From: JAICYJ01 sp036263035 | GTDB taxonomy: Bacteria; Actinomycetota; Thermoleophilia; Gaiellales; JAICJC01 | DNA: 18,296 nucleotides | Direction of reading: 5' to 3' | Assembly: GCA_036263035.1 (NCBI GenBank) | Contig: DATAHR010000072.1 | Coordinates: 1-18,296, forward strand | In this document: positions 1 to 6,833 of the stretch, piece after piece | Position numbering within the stretch: position 1 is the first letter of the stretch | Layout: every line of letters begins with the position of its first letter | The notes under the pieces: model-generated | The model's database searches: none | Told to the model about the DNA's origin: nothing | What the model saw: only the letters and a program-made list of their open reading frames with translations | Made by a program: the position numbers and the translations under genes

Positions 1-527
1 GCCAGCACCAGTGCGAAGGCATACGGCGACAGCACGAGATACAGCACGGCGCGCCACGCATGCTGGGGCGACAGCCGGTCGCGGCCGAGCACGTAGATCC
101 CCATCATCCCGATCAGCGCGGCGATGTTCGAGACCGCGAGCGAGGCCACGGCGTCGCCAAGGCCGGTGACCGCCTCGGTGCCGCGGATCAGCAGCGGATA
201 GAGCGAGAAGAAGGCGACGCGAGGCCCCTCGGCATAGCCCTCGTGCGCGATCCTGATGTAGTAGACGGAGTCCCAGCCGGTCAGCGCGGTCCACGGCTGG
301 CGCTGCCACGGATCGAGCACCCGGTGCCAGCCCAGACGCGTGCTCATCAGCCACCCGAGCAGCACGACGGCGACCCGGCTGGCCGTCCACAGCACGATGA
401 TGCTGCGTGCGGCGGCAGGGATCCGCCGCACGCCTGTGGCGTGGGCCTCTTTCGGGATCGCTTGCGAGTGCTCCAGGGCGCCCCCCTCGTCGCTGGCCGT
501 CTGCCCGGCGGCCACGGCTTCGTACAC
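1..527 (-). CDS. PIG-V-like membrane mannosyltransferase, N-terminal part (runs off window start)
   Basis: Only the first 175 residues are present; the frame is still open at base 1. After about 40 polar residues comes a first membrane helix (about 43-60). A lumenal-type loop follows with WDSVYYIRIAHEGY (85-98) and then AFFSLYPLL (105-113). This WD...IA..GY...AFF.LYP pattern is characteristic of the PIG-V/GT-C glycosyltransferases, which use polyprenyl-phosphate mannose outside the membrane. Asp86 would be the catalytic acid. Two more hydrophobic helices follow (about 125-147 and 158-175). The start is uncertain: the frame opens after a TGA at 546-548 and contains only GTG codons early on (527, 515), neither with a clear ribosome binding site. 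It lies 68 bases downstream of the histidine kinase on the same strand and may be read from that transcript, but no functional link is evident. The acceptor is unknown. Confidence 0.72.
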   Translation of the reverse strand, partial: MYEAVAAGQTASDEGGALEHSQAIPKEAHATGVRRIPAAARSIIVLWTASRVAVVLLGWLMSTRLGWHRVLDPWQRQPWTALTGWDSVYYIRIAHEGYAEGPRVAFFSLYPLLIRGTEAVTGLGDAVASLAVSNIAALIGMMGIYVLGRDRLSPQHAWRAVLYLVLSPYAFALVL

Positions 528-595
528 GGCCGGCTGCCGCGCGAATCAAACCTACCCGGAGGGCGGTGCGCCGTGCGAACGAGAGCGCATCGCGA

Positions 596-2074
596 TCAGG
601 GCGCGCGGCGGGGCAGCAGGCAGCGAACGGTGGTGCCGCGTCCGGGGGCGCTCTCGACCTCGAGCCGTCCGCCCGCGATCTCGGCGCGCTCGTGCATGCT
701 GACCAGCCCGAGGTGACCGGCTGCGGAGCTGAGGCTGTCGGTGCCCACGCCGTCGTCGGCCACGCGCAGCAGCACCTCGTCGTCCTCGCACAACAGCTCG
801 ACGTCGACTCTGGTGGCGTGCGCATGCTTGCGGACGTTGGTCAGCGCCTCCTGGCAGATGCGAAAGAGGCAGGTCTCCTGCGCACGGTCGACCTCGCCGG
901 CGTATCGATCCGTGTCGAACCGGACCTCGAGTTCCTCCTCGCCCGCGAGATCTGCGAGCAGCTTGTCGAGCGCCGCGGTCAGGCCGCTGTGCCCGAGGCT
1001 CCCGGGATGCAGCTCGAACATCAGCCGCCGCAGCCCGCTGATGGATCCGGACAGGATGTCCTGGATCCGCCTCACCTTCAGCCGCTCGCCGTCCTCCACC
1101 TTGAGCGACGCGGTCAGCAGCCCGACGCCTGTCAGCGACTGGATGGCATCGTCGTGGAGCTCGTGGGCGATGCGGCGCCGCTCCTTCTCCTCCGCGCAGG
1201 TCAGCCGGCCGAGCAGCTCCATCCGTTCCGCGTTGACGCGGCGCAGCTGCTCGATCAGCTGCTCCCGTTCGCGCTGCATCAGCCGCTCGGTCGTGACGTC
1301 CTCGCCGATGCAGGTGACGGTCAGCACCTCGCCGTGCTCGTCCATGTGACGCGTGTTCGACCACTCCAGCAGACGGATCTGCCCGTCGCGGGTGCGAAGC
1401 GGCGATTCGTACCGCGACATGAAGCCGTCACCGGCCACCGCCTGCAGCCACATGCGGTCGGAATCGTCCGACGGCGGCGAGAGCACCTCCGCCCACCGGG
1501 CGCCGACCAGCTCGGAGGAGTCGTAGCCGCTCAGCTCGCACAGGTACGCGTTGCAGTAGCGGATGGTGCCGGCACTGTCGATGCTGACGGCCGCGAAGGG
1601 CAGGTCCTCGACGAGCCGCTTCAGCTGCCGCTCCGACTCGCGAAGCTGCCACGTCGAGTTCGCCAGCGAGCTGATGTCGCGGACGCTGACCACGACGGCG
1701 GGGCCGCTCGCGAGCGAGATCGGGTTGAGGCTGACGTCGACGGCGACCAGTGATCCATCCGCGCGCTTTGCGCGAAGCGAGAGCGGCCGGCCCATGGGGC
1801 GCGCGGTCGGATGCTCGAGGTAGCCGGCCACGTTATCGCCGTGCGCCCGGCGCGCGTGGTCGGGGATGAGCAGCTCGATCGGGCGGCCGACGAGGCTTCC
1901 CGGCTCGTAGCCGAAGACGGCCAGGCAGCGGGTGTTGGCGGCCATGATGCGACCGTTGCCGCCGATGACAAGGCCGGCATCGGGAACCGCGTCGACCAGC
2001 GCCCAGAGCGGCATGCCCTGCCCGTCACGCTCCCTCACTGTCTCCCATGCCATGGCAGCCGACCCGGTGATCAT
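596..2074 (-). CDS. PAS-PAS sensor histidine kinase, NarL/NarX type (HisKA_3)
   Basis: This 492-aa protein has no convincing transmembrane segment, so it is probably cytoplasmic. It carries two PAS domains (about 23-134 and 153-264), a short coiled coil, a HisKA_3 dimerisation domain and a C-terminal HATPase. The phospho-acceptor motif is RRIAHELHDDAIQ with His307 in ELHD. The N-box is QEALTNVRKHAHA (about 408-420), G1 is DDGVGTD (440-446), and G2 is GHLGLVSMHERAEIAGG. By family it should phosphorylate a NarL/FixJ receiver regulator, but none is in this window. The frame extends upstream to 2251, but that part overlaps the 3' end of the globin sensor gene and is low-complexity Arg/Ser/Pro. 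I chose ATG 2074 because a GATACT -10-like box lies 7 bases upstream, suggesting a leaderless mRNA. ATG 2053 and GTG 2038 are alternatives. The PAS ligands cannot be told from sequence. Confidence 0.9.
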   Translation of the reverse strand: MITGSAAMAWETVRERDGQGMPLWALVDAVPDAGLVIGGNGRIMAANTRCLAVFGYEPGSLVGRPIELLIPDHARRAHGDNVAGYLEHPTARPMGRPLSLRAKRADGSLVAVDVSLNPISLASGPAVVVSVRDISSLANSTWQLRESERQLKRLVEDLPFAAVSIDSAGTIRYCNAYLCELSGYDSSELVGARWAEVLSPPSDDSDRMWLQAVAGDGFMSRYESPLRTRDGQIRLLEWSNTRHMDEHGEVLTVTCIGEDVTTERLMQREREQLIEQLRRVNAERMELLGRLTCAEEKERRRIAHELHDDAIQSLTGVGLLTASLKVEDGERLKVRRIQDILSGSISGLRRLMFELHPGSLGHSGLTAALDKLLADLAGEEELEVRFDTDRYAGEVDRAQETCLFRICQEALTNVRKHAHATRVDVELLCEDDEVLLRVADDGVGTDSLSSAAGHLGLVSMHERAEIAGGRLEVESAPGRGTTVRCLLPRRAP

Positions 2075-2081
2075 CGCCACG

Positions 2082-2087
2082 AGTATC
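2082..2087 (-). promoter_or_regulatory. possible -10 box for the histidine kinase
   Basis: On the minus strand GATACT lies 7 bases before ATG 2074, which would put the transcript start at or next to the A of the start codon. No good -35 box is found at 16-18 bases. It lies in the 67-base gap after the globin sensor stop, so the kinase could have its own promoter as well as read-through. Confidence 0.3.
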
Positions 2088-2141
2088 GACGAGGCATAGC
2101 ACCGGGTGCATGATGCAGGCGGCTCATCTTGGTGCGTTCGG

Positions 2142-3641
2142 TCAGGACTGCTCGGTGTCGTCAAGCCGGAAACCGGCGACGATCGCGGCGAGGTCCTCGG
2201 CTGTCCGCGCGAGGTCGCCCGCAGCTGCGGCCACCTCCTCGGTCGACGCACTGGTCTCCTCGCTCGACGCCGACACCTCCTGCGCCGCGGCCGACGACTG
2301 CTCGGCCACGGCCGCGACGTCGGCAGTCGCGGTCGCGATCTCGTCGATGCGAGCCGAGATGTCGCGCACGCGCTCGGAGATCGCGGCGAACGATTCCCGG
2401 GCGCGGCCCACCACCTCGGCGCTCGAGTCGATTTGCACGGCGCTGTCGCCTACAGCGGCAACAGCATTTCCGGTTTCGGCCTGGATCTCGGCGATCAGCT
2501 CGGCGATCTTCTCGGCCGCCTGCTGTGACTGCTCGGCGAGCTTCCGCACCTCCTCGGCGACGACCGAGAACCCGCGCCCCTGCTCGCCGGCCCGTGCGGC
2601 TTCGATTGCAGCGTTCAGGGCGAGCAGGTTGGTCTGGCCGGCAATGCCGCTGATCGTCTCGACGATGCCGCCGATCTCCTCCGACTTCGACTCCAGGCTG
2701 GCCATGACCACGCTGACGACTGAGGACGCCTCGCGCACCGCGCCCATCGCGTCGGCTGCCTCGGCGGCCGCCCGGAAGCCCTCCTCCGACGCAACGCTGG
2801 CCTCGGAGGCGACCTCGGCGGTCTTGCCTGCCGATGCTCGCGCCTGCTCGACCATCCGCGCCTGACGCTCCGCTCCCGCAGCCACGTCGCCCGCGGCACG
2901 CGCGATCTCGCTGACCGCACGGCCGGCCTCCTCCGAGGACCCGGCCATCTTCGCGGACGCGGTGCGCAGCGTGGTCAGCGCGCGGGTGATGCCTTCGAGC
3001 GGAGATCGCACCATCGCCTTCAGCTCGCCGCTCGCGTCCGAGAGGTCGCGGTCGGCGCTCGGCACGGCGACCGCCGCAAGGTCGACACCCATCGCCGCGA
3101 ACGTGTCGAAGTAGAAGGCCTCCACGATCGCCTGCATGTCGGCGTTCATGACGGCCAGGATGGCCCGCTCGCCTCTCGCTCGCAGCAGCGGGCGGTGCGG
3201 AAAGCTCCTGCGCAGGTGCTTGCGAACGAGATCGAAGTAGCGGACGTAGCTCCCGATGTACCACTTGAATGGGAGGTTGATCTCGTTGTGCAGCCGGCCG
3301 ACCTGCAGCCGGCGCTCGAAGTACCCCACCCCATAGATCCCGCCGGCCGCGGCCTCGGCAAAGATCTGCCGGAAGTACCCGGCCTGGGCGCGCTCGAGGC
3401 CGCGACGCAGATCGTCCAGCGACCGGTTGCCCGCAGCCGCGTAGCTGCGGAAGAAGGCGACGGTCGGCGCGAATGCGAACTGCTGGTCGTAGAACTCGCG
3501 GGCGAGCGGGTCGGCCGTCCGCTCACCCCATCGGGACAGCTTCCGCAGGACGGCGAGGTCCTGCCCCGTCAGTCCCATGAACTCGCGACGCAGCGCGAGG
3601 TTCGTCTCGTTCAGCCTGTACAGCGACGCAAGGTCGGCCAT
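2142..3641 (-). CDS. soluble globin-coupled methyl-accepting sensor (HemAT-like)
   Basis: This 499-aa protein lacks membrane segments. The N-terminal protoglobin domain (about 10-185) contains VGRLHNEINLPFKWYIGSY (114-132), the F-helix signature of globin-coupled sensors. His118 is the expected proximal haem ligand, so the protein probably binds O2, CO or NO. A linker leads into an MCP signalling domain (about 210-490). Its hairpin tip, IAGQTNLLALNAAIEAARAG (333-352) followed by EQGRGF and VAEEVRKLAEQS, is canonical for CheW/CheA contact. The C-terminus DDTEQS lacks a CheR-tethering pentapeptide. ATG 3641 was chosen because GGAG lies 5 bases upstream and the protoglobin domain starts soon after; the open frame continues to 3992 but that part is not globin-like. 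By family it mediates aerotaxis or another oxygen response. No che gene is adjacent, and the next gene on this strand is the PAS histidine kinase. Confidence 0.93.
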   Translation of the reverse strand: MADLASLYRLNETNLALRREFMGLTGQDLAVLRKLSRWGERTADPLAREFYDQQFAFAPTVAFFRSYAAAGNRSLDDLRRGLERAQAGYFRQIFAEAAAGGIYGVGYFERRLQVGRLHNEINLPFKWYIGSYVRYFDLVRKHLRRSFPHRPLLRARGERAILAVMNADMQAIVEAFYFDTFAAMGVDLAAVAVPSADRDLSDASGELKAMVRSPLEGITRALTTLRTASAKMAGSSEEAGRAVSEIARAAGDVAAGAERQARMVEQARASAGKTAEVASEASVASEEGFRAAAEAADAMGAVREASSVVSVVMASLESKSEEIGGIVETISGIAGQTNLLALNAAIEAARAGEQGRGFSVVAEEVRKLAEQSQQAAEKIAELIAEIQAETGNAVAAVGDSAVQIDSSAEVVGRARESFAAISERVRDISARIDEIATATADVAAVAEQSSAAAQEVSASSEETSASTEEVAAAAGDLARTAEDLAAIVAGFRLDDTEQS

Positions 3642-3813
3642 GTCCACTCCAGGTCGGGTTGACGGCGCAATCGGGGAGCACGACTGGAGTTTGCGGCGAC
3701 CGGCGCCGCGTCCCTGCAAAGATGATCCATCTGCATCAGAGAACCGGCATGGACGCCGCAATATCCTGTTCCCATGTGGTCTGGACGTCTGTGCTGGACC
3801 ACGGGCACACACG

Positions 3814-4503
3814 ATGCGAACCTCCTCCACCCCCACACGGCTTTCGCCTGCGATGGCAACGGTGCAGCGGAAGCTGCGGCGCCGGCCCGGCCTTCTCCAA
3901 CAGCTGCCGGCGGCCGAGCTCGAACGCGACCTGGCCGTCATCGCCGATGCGATCACGGGCGCACTCGCCGGCGGTGGCAGCTCCGCGCTCACCGACGCGC
4001 TGCGCGCGATCGCTGCCCGGCGGCTGCGGCAGGGGCTGCACCCGGCAGAGATCTACTCGGCCTGGCAGGAGGTGCGCGCTGCGGTCGAGGCCGCCATCGA
4101 CGGCTGTGAGGTGCTCCACCTGCTCAACCAGGCCGAGGACGTGCTCACGTCGGAGCTCCGCCAGCTCGCGCCGGCGAGGGGCCCCTATGCGCTGCCGGCC
4201 TCCGAGCTGGAATCCGTTCGACTGGCGCTCGAGCGGTTGACGGTCAGGATGGAGCTGATCGAGCAGGCCAGCGGCGCGCAGCCGGTGCAGCCCGCGGCGC
4301 CGTTGACCGTCAAGGAGCGCGACGTCCTCAGCTACCTGGCCGCCGGCCTGACGATGGAGCGTGCGGCGAAGGCGATGGAGGTCTCGCCGGCGACGGCCCG
4401 CACCTACCTCCGCCGGGCCACCGACAAGCTGGGCGCGTTCAACCGCGTCAACGCCGTCGCGATCGCGATCACAAACGGCATGATCGTCCCGCGCGGTGCG
4501 TAG
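3814..4503 (+). CDS. LuxR-type HTH regulator with helical N-terminal domain
   Basis: This 229-aa protein has a C-terminal LuxR/GerE-type helix-turn-helix (about 170-225): LTVKERDVLSYLAAGLTMER, then AAKAMEVSPATARTYLRRATDKLG. The N-terminal 165 residues are predicted helical (AELERDLAVIADAITGALAG, then LHPAEIYSAWQEVRAAVEAA). They contain no Asp-phosphorylation receiver pattern. The layout faintly recalls helical input domains such as those of RsbR-like or PucR-like proteins, but I would not assign it. It is divergent from the globin sensor, with a 172-base shared intergenic region, so co-regulation with the oxygen sensor and kinase is possible. The start is uncertain: ATG 3814 and ATG 3853 are both in frame and neither has a strong ribosome binding site. 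The signal and the target genes are unknown. Confidence 0.75.
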   Translation: MRTSSTPTRLSPAMATVQRKLRRRPGLLQQLPAAELERDLAVIADAITGALAGGGSSALTDALRAIAARRLRQGLHPAEIYSAWQEVRAAVEAAIDGCEVLHLLNQAEDVLTSELRQLAPARGPYALPASELESVRLALERLTVRMELIEQASGAQPVQPAAPLTVKERDVLSYLAAGLTMERAAKAMEVSPATARTYLRRATDKLGAFNRVNAVAIAITNGMIVPRGA

Positions 4504-4582
4504 CCGACCCGCCTCGTCAGCCCGTAAGCGGCTATGGCGACACCGTTCGGAGCCGCCTGTCGCCGGGACGGCCTCTGCCGAC

Positions 4583-4610
4583 TTGCCGCGGCGTCGGCAC
4601 TGGCTACGGT
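4583..4610 (+). promoter_or_regulatory. promoter with leaderless geometry before the PAS-LuxR gene
   Basis: TTGCCG (4583-4588) and TACGGT (4605-4610) are separated by 16 bases. The -10 box ends 6 bases before ATG 4617, so transcription should begin at the start codon itself. This agrees with the absence of a ribosome binding site. Confidence 0.45.
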
Positions 4611-4616
4611 GAAGCC

Positions 4617-5159
4617 ATGGTGATCATCGGTGCGGGTCGCGTGATGGCCTGGAGCAGCGAGGCGGAGCGGGCGACGGGCATCCCCAGCGGCACCGCCGTG
4701 GGGAAGCCCTGCCACGAGGTGCTCGCGCTGGCGGACGTGTCAGGGCGTCCGATCTGCACGGCGGATTGCCCGATCGCGCACGGACGGCACATCCCGGCGG
4801 CCGGCGAGCGGACGGACGCGACCAGGCCCGGCATCTCGGGCTCGTTGGCGATGTGGACCGCAACCGGATCCTGCGGCGATCGCCGGGTGGTGGTGCACAC
4901 CCTGCGCCGCGGGCCCGATCGGGCCCGCTCGCCGCTCACCCGCCGGCAGATCGAGATCCTCGGCCTGGTGGCACGCGGCATGTCGACGGCCGAGATCGCG
5001 ACGGCCCTTTACCTCTCCACCGCCACCGTGCGCAACCACATCGCCCACATCCTCGACCGACTGGGCGCCCGTACGCGCGCGCAGGCGGTATCGCGGGCCG
5101 GCGATCTCGGGCTGCTCGGCGCCCCGGCCACCTGGCAGGCCGATCCCCCCGCGGCCTGA
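4617..5159 (+). CDS. PAS-like cysteine-containing LuxR-family transcription factor
   Basis: This 180-aa protein has a small N-terminal PAS-like domain and a C-terminal LuxR/GerE HTH (about 105-165; LTRRQIEILGLVARGMSTAE, then IATALYLSTATVRNHIAHIL). The N-terminal domain contains GKPCHEVL (29-36) and RPICTADCP (44-52), giving Cys32, Cys47 and Cys51. Similarly spaced cysteines occur in a subset of PAS sensory domains, where a metal, Fe-S or redox role is plausible but not shown here. There is no receiver domain, so it is probably a one-component regulator sensing its signal directly. ATG 4617 follows a promoter by 6 bases, and no upstream start in this frame competes. It lies 113 bases after the preceding LuxR gene and 56 bases before tRNA-Ser. 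Confidence 0.8.
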   Translation: MVIIGAGRVMAWSSEAERATGIPSGTAVGKPCHEVLALADVSGRPICTADCPIAHGRHIPAAGERTDATRPGISGSLAMWTATGSCGDRRVVVHTLRRGPDRARSPLTRRQIEILGLVARGMSTAEIATALYLSTATVRNHIAHILDRLGARTRAQAVSRAGDLGLLGAPATWQADPPAA

Positions 5160-5188
5160 CGCGCGCCGCCGGCGCATGCCGGTGTCAG
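5156..5188 (+). terminator. two-step hairpin after the PAS-LuxR gene
   Basis: CTGAC (5156-5160, overlapping the stop) can pair with GTCAG (5184-5188). Inside, CCGGC (5169-5173) pairs with GCCGG (5178-5182) across a GCAT loop. No T-run follows, so termination is uncertain. Confidence 0.25.
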
Positions 5189-5198
5189 CGCGAGCGAG

Positions 5199-5204
5199 TA
5201 TCGT
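5199..5204 (+). promoter_or_regulatory. possible -10 box for tRNA-Ser(GCT)
   Basis: TATCGT lies 11 bases before the tRNA 5' end, a normal distance for a short tRNA leader. The -35 region 17 bases upstream (ATGCCG) is weak. Confidence 0.3.
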
Positions 5205-5215
5205 ACGCACACCGG

Positions 5216-5305
5216 GGAGAGGTGGCCGAGTGGCTGAAGGCGCCCGCCTGCTAAGTGGGTCTGGGGGGTAAACCTCCAGCGAGGGTTCGAATCCCTCCCT
5301 CTCCG
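5216..5305 (+). tRNA. tRNA-Ser (anticodon GCT)
   Basis: This 90-base class II tRNA has a long variable arm. The acceptor GGAGAGG (5216-5222) pairs with CCTCTCC (5298-5304), with discriminator G5305. The anticodon stem 5243-5247/5255-5259 encloses loop CTGCTAA with anticodon GCT at 5250-5252, reading AGC and AGU serine codons. The T-arm is GAGGG-TTCGAAT-CCCTC (5281-5297). The 3' CCA is not encoded. Confidence 0.97.
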
Positions 5306-5306
5306 T

Positions 5307-5390
5307 ATGGCACTGCTGATCGGCGTCATCATCCTCGAGCTGGTGCTGGTGGCCATTGGCCTGCGGCTCGAGGACCCCAAGCGCGGTTAG
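5307..5390 (+). CDS. possible 27-aa single-span membrane peptide directly after tRNA-Ser
   Basis: ATG 5307 opens a 28-codon frame ending in TAG (5388-5390). Residues 2-19 are almost entirely hydrophobic (ALLIGVIILELVLVAIGL) with one buried-looking Glu11. The tail is charged (RLEDPKRG), giving a single-span topology with a cytoplasmic C-terminus. Most codons end in G or C, as in the real genes around it. There is no ribosome binding site: the upstream bases are the tRNA 3' end, one base away. It could be translated from an mRNA released by tRNA 3' processing, or not at all. The stop overlaps the stop of the minus-strand channel-like gene by 3 bases. I do not recognise it; it may be a chance frame. 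Confidence 0.35.
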   Translation: MALLIGVIILELVLVAIGLRLEDPKRG

Positions 5391-5974
5391 ATGCCCGGCC
5401 CTGGCTCCGGCTCCTGCTCGTCCGACGGTACGCGCCTGCCCCAGTCCACGAAGCTGGAGAGGTACGCGGTGAGCACGCCGAAGCCGGTGAGCATCTCGAT
5501 CATCGTCGCACCCCGAGCTCCGCGCGAGTGGGCGAGGATGTCGCCCGGCGGCGAGATCAGCGCCGTGGAGACGGAGTAGTAGAAGAAGTCGGCGAAGCGC
5601 GGCCGTGGGCCGAGCCCGCGGAACGCCTCGGCCGGGTGCACCGCCCACACCCCCAGGTAGACGAGCGTCCAGGCGAGGAAGAACAGCAGGCCGAGCAGTG
5701 GCAGGCCGATCCGGCGCAGCTGCAGGAGCGCGGCCGAGGCCAGCTGCTCGGACTCGGTGAGGAACGGCACCCGCGCTGCCAGCCGCCGGGCGGCGCCGAG
5801 GAACAGCGCCGCGCCGGCCACAAGGGCGACCCCGCCCAGCGCCGCCACCCATCCTGCCGAGCGGGGCGACAGGCGCAGCGGCAGCAGCTCGATGGCGACG
5901 ATGGCGAGGCAGAGCAGGCCGAGCCGGAGGGCGCCCGCCGTGAGCCAGTCCGGGCGCACCTCCCCGAAGGCCAT
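5387..5974 (-). CDS. four-helix membrane protein with ion-channel-like pore region and atypical filter
   Basis: This 195-aa protein has hydrophobic segments at about 14-33, 42-62, 88-112 and 154-177. Between the last two lies FADFFYYSVSTALISPPGDI (127-146). The pattern of an aromatic-rich pore helix, a filter, a GD and then a Gly-containing inner helix matches the Ion_trans_2 type pore (F...YFS..T..TVGYGD). Here, however, the filter position reads ISPPGD instead of TVGYGD. It is therefore probably a divergent relative of two-helix channels; potassium selectivity cannot be assumed. ATG 5974 is preferred because GGGAGAGG lies 7 bases upstream; ATG 6001 is in frame but has only a weak site. The hydrophilic C-terminus is acidic and proline-rich. 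It lies 55 bases downstream of the SDR gene on the same strand. Confidence 0.7.
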   Translation of the reverse strand: MAFGEVRPDWLTAGALRLGLLCLAIVAIELLPLRLSPRSAGWVAALGGVALVAGAALFLGAARRLAARVPFLTESEQLASAALLQLRRIGLPLLGLLFFLAWTLVYLGVWAVHPAEAFRGLGPRPRFADFFYYSVSTALISPPGDILAHSRGARGATMIEMLTGFGVLTAYLSSFVDWGRRVPSDEQEPEPGPGI

Positions 5975-6029
5975 GGGAACGCCTCTCCCGGGCAGCCGCA
6001 TCGCCCCAGCGTAGAGGTGGCTGCGGTCG

Positions 6030-6833
6030 TCAGTCCCGCGGCTTGAGCGAGGGCAGGTAGCTCTCCTGCTCCAGCCAGTGCCCGCCGTCGATCGTGAAGT
6101 TCATGCCCGTCACGTACGAGCCGAACTCCGAGCAGAGCGCCGTCGACCACCACGCGATCTCCTCGACCGACGCCAGCCGGCCGAGCGGCACGCTGGCCTC
6201 GACGCGGGCGCGGTCGGCCGGCTCGGGCCAGAGCGCCTGCCCGGCTCCTTCGGTATCCGTCGGGCCGGGGCAGATCGTGTTCAGCCGGATCCGGTGCGGG
6301 GCCCATTCCACGGCCAGGGTCTTCGTCATCGCCAGCAGGCCGGCCTTCGCGGCGGCGGAGTGCACCGTGCCGGGACCGCCGGTCCATGCATAGCTCGCGA
6401 TCACCGACAGCACGGCGCCGCCGCCGCCCTGTTCGATCATCCGCCGGCCGGCCGCCCGCGTGCACAGGAAGCCTCCGTCGAGCACGATCGACACCACCGC
6501 CCGCCAGCCGTTGGGCGAGAGGTCCTCGGCCCGCACGACGAAGTTGCCGGCGGCGTTGTTCACCAGGCAGTCGATCCGGCCGAAGCGGTCGACCGCCGCG
6601 GCTGCCATGGCATCCACCTGGTCGGGATCGCGGACGTCCGTCGGCTGAGCGGCCGCGACGCCGCCGGCCTGCTCGATCAGGGCCACCGTCTCCTCGAGCG
6701 GTTCCGGGCGTCGGCCGGCCACCAGCACGGACGCGCCCAGACGGGCGAACTCCTGCGCCATCGCCCGGCCCATGCCGCTCCCGCCGCCGGTGACGATCGC
6801 CACCCGGCCGTCGTAACACCCGTCAACCAGCAT
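6030..6833 (-). CDS. DECR-like short-chain dehydrogenase/reductase (2,4-dienoyl-CoA reductase-type)
   Basis: This 267-aa protein is of usual classical-SDR length. The cofactor motif TGGGSGMG is at 15-22, followed by GRR at 40-42, which favours NADP(H). NNAAGN is at 92-97. The active site departs from the usual YxxxK: it has Tyr148, Ser159 and Lys163 (HSAAAKAG), the same spacing as Tyr/Ser/Lys in mitochondrial-type 2,4-dienoyl-CoA reductase. PGPTDTEGA (189-197) also resembles that family. Likely role: reducing or oxidising an unsaturated acyl-CoA in beta-oxidation or a related pathway. ATG 6833 has a strong GAGGAGG 5 bases upstream. The gene overlaps the end of the acyl-CoA ligase by 11 bases, so the two are translationally coupled and likely share a substrate family. 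The exact substrate is unknown. Confidence 0.9.
   Translation of the reverse strand: MLVDGCYDGRVAIVTGGGSGMGRAMAQEFARLGASVLVAGRRPEPLEETVALIEQAGGVAAAQPTDVRDPDQVDAMAAAAVDRFGRIDCLVNNAAGNFVVRAEDLSPNGWRAVVSIVLDGGFLCTRAAGRRMIEQGGGGAVLSVIASYAWTGGPGTVHSAAAKAGLLAMTKTLAVEWAPHRIRLNTICPGPTDTEGAGQALWPEPADRARVEASVPLGRLASVEEIAWWSTALCSEFGSYVTGMNFTIDGGHWLEQESYLPSLKPRD

Noticed and set aside
407..1753. Long plus-strand open frame opposite the histidine kinase
   Set aside because: The minus strand carries unmistakable PAS, HisKA_3 and HATPase motifs; the plus-strand product has none.
2075..2251. N-terminal extension of the histidine kinase up to 2251
   Set aside because: It overlaps the coding end of the globin sensor, is Arg/Ser/Pro-rich low complexity, and contributes no domain.
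3642..3992. N-terminal extension of the globin sensor
   Set aside because: ATG 3641 has a well-placed GGAG, and the upstream translation is unlike a protoglobin and would extend into the divergent LuxR gene.
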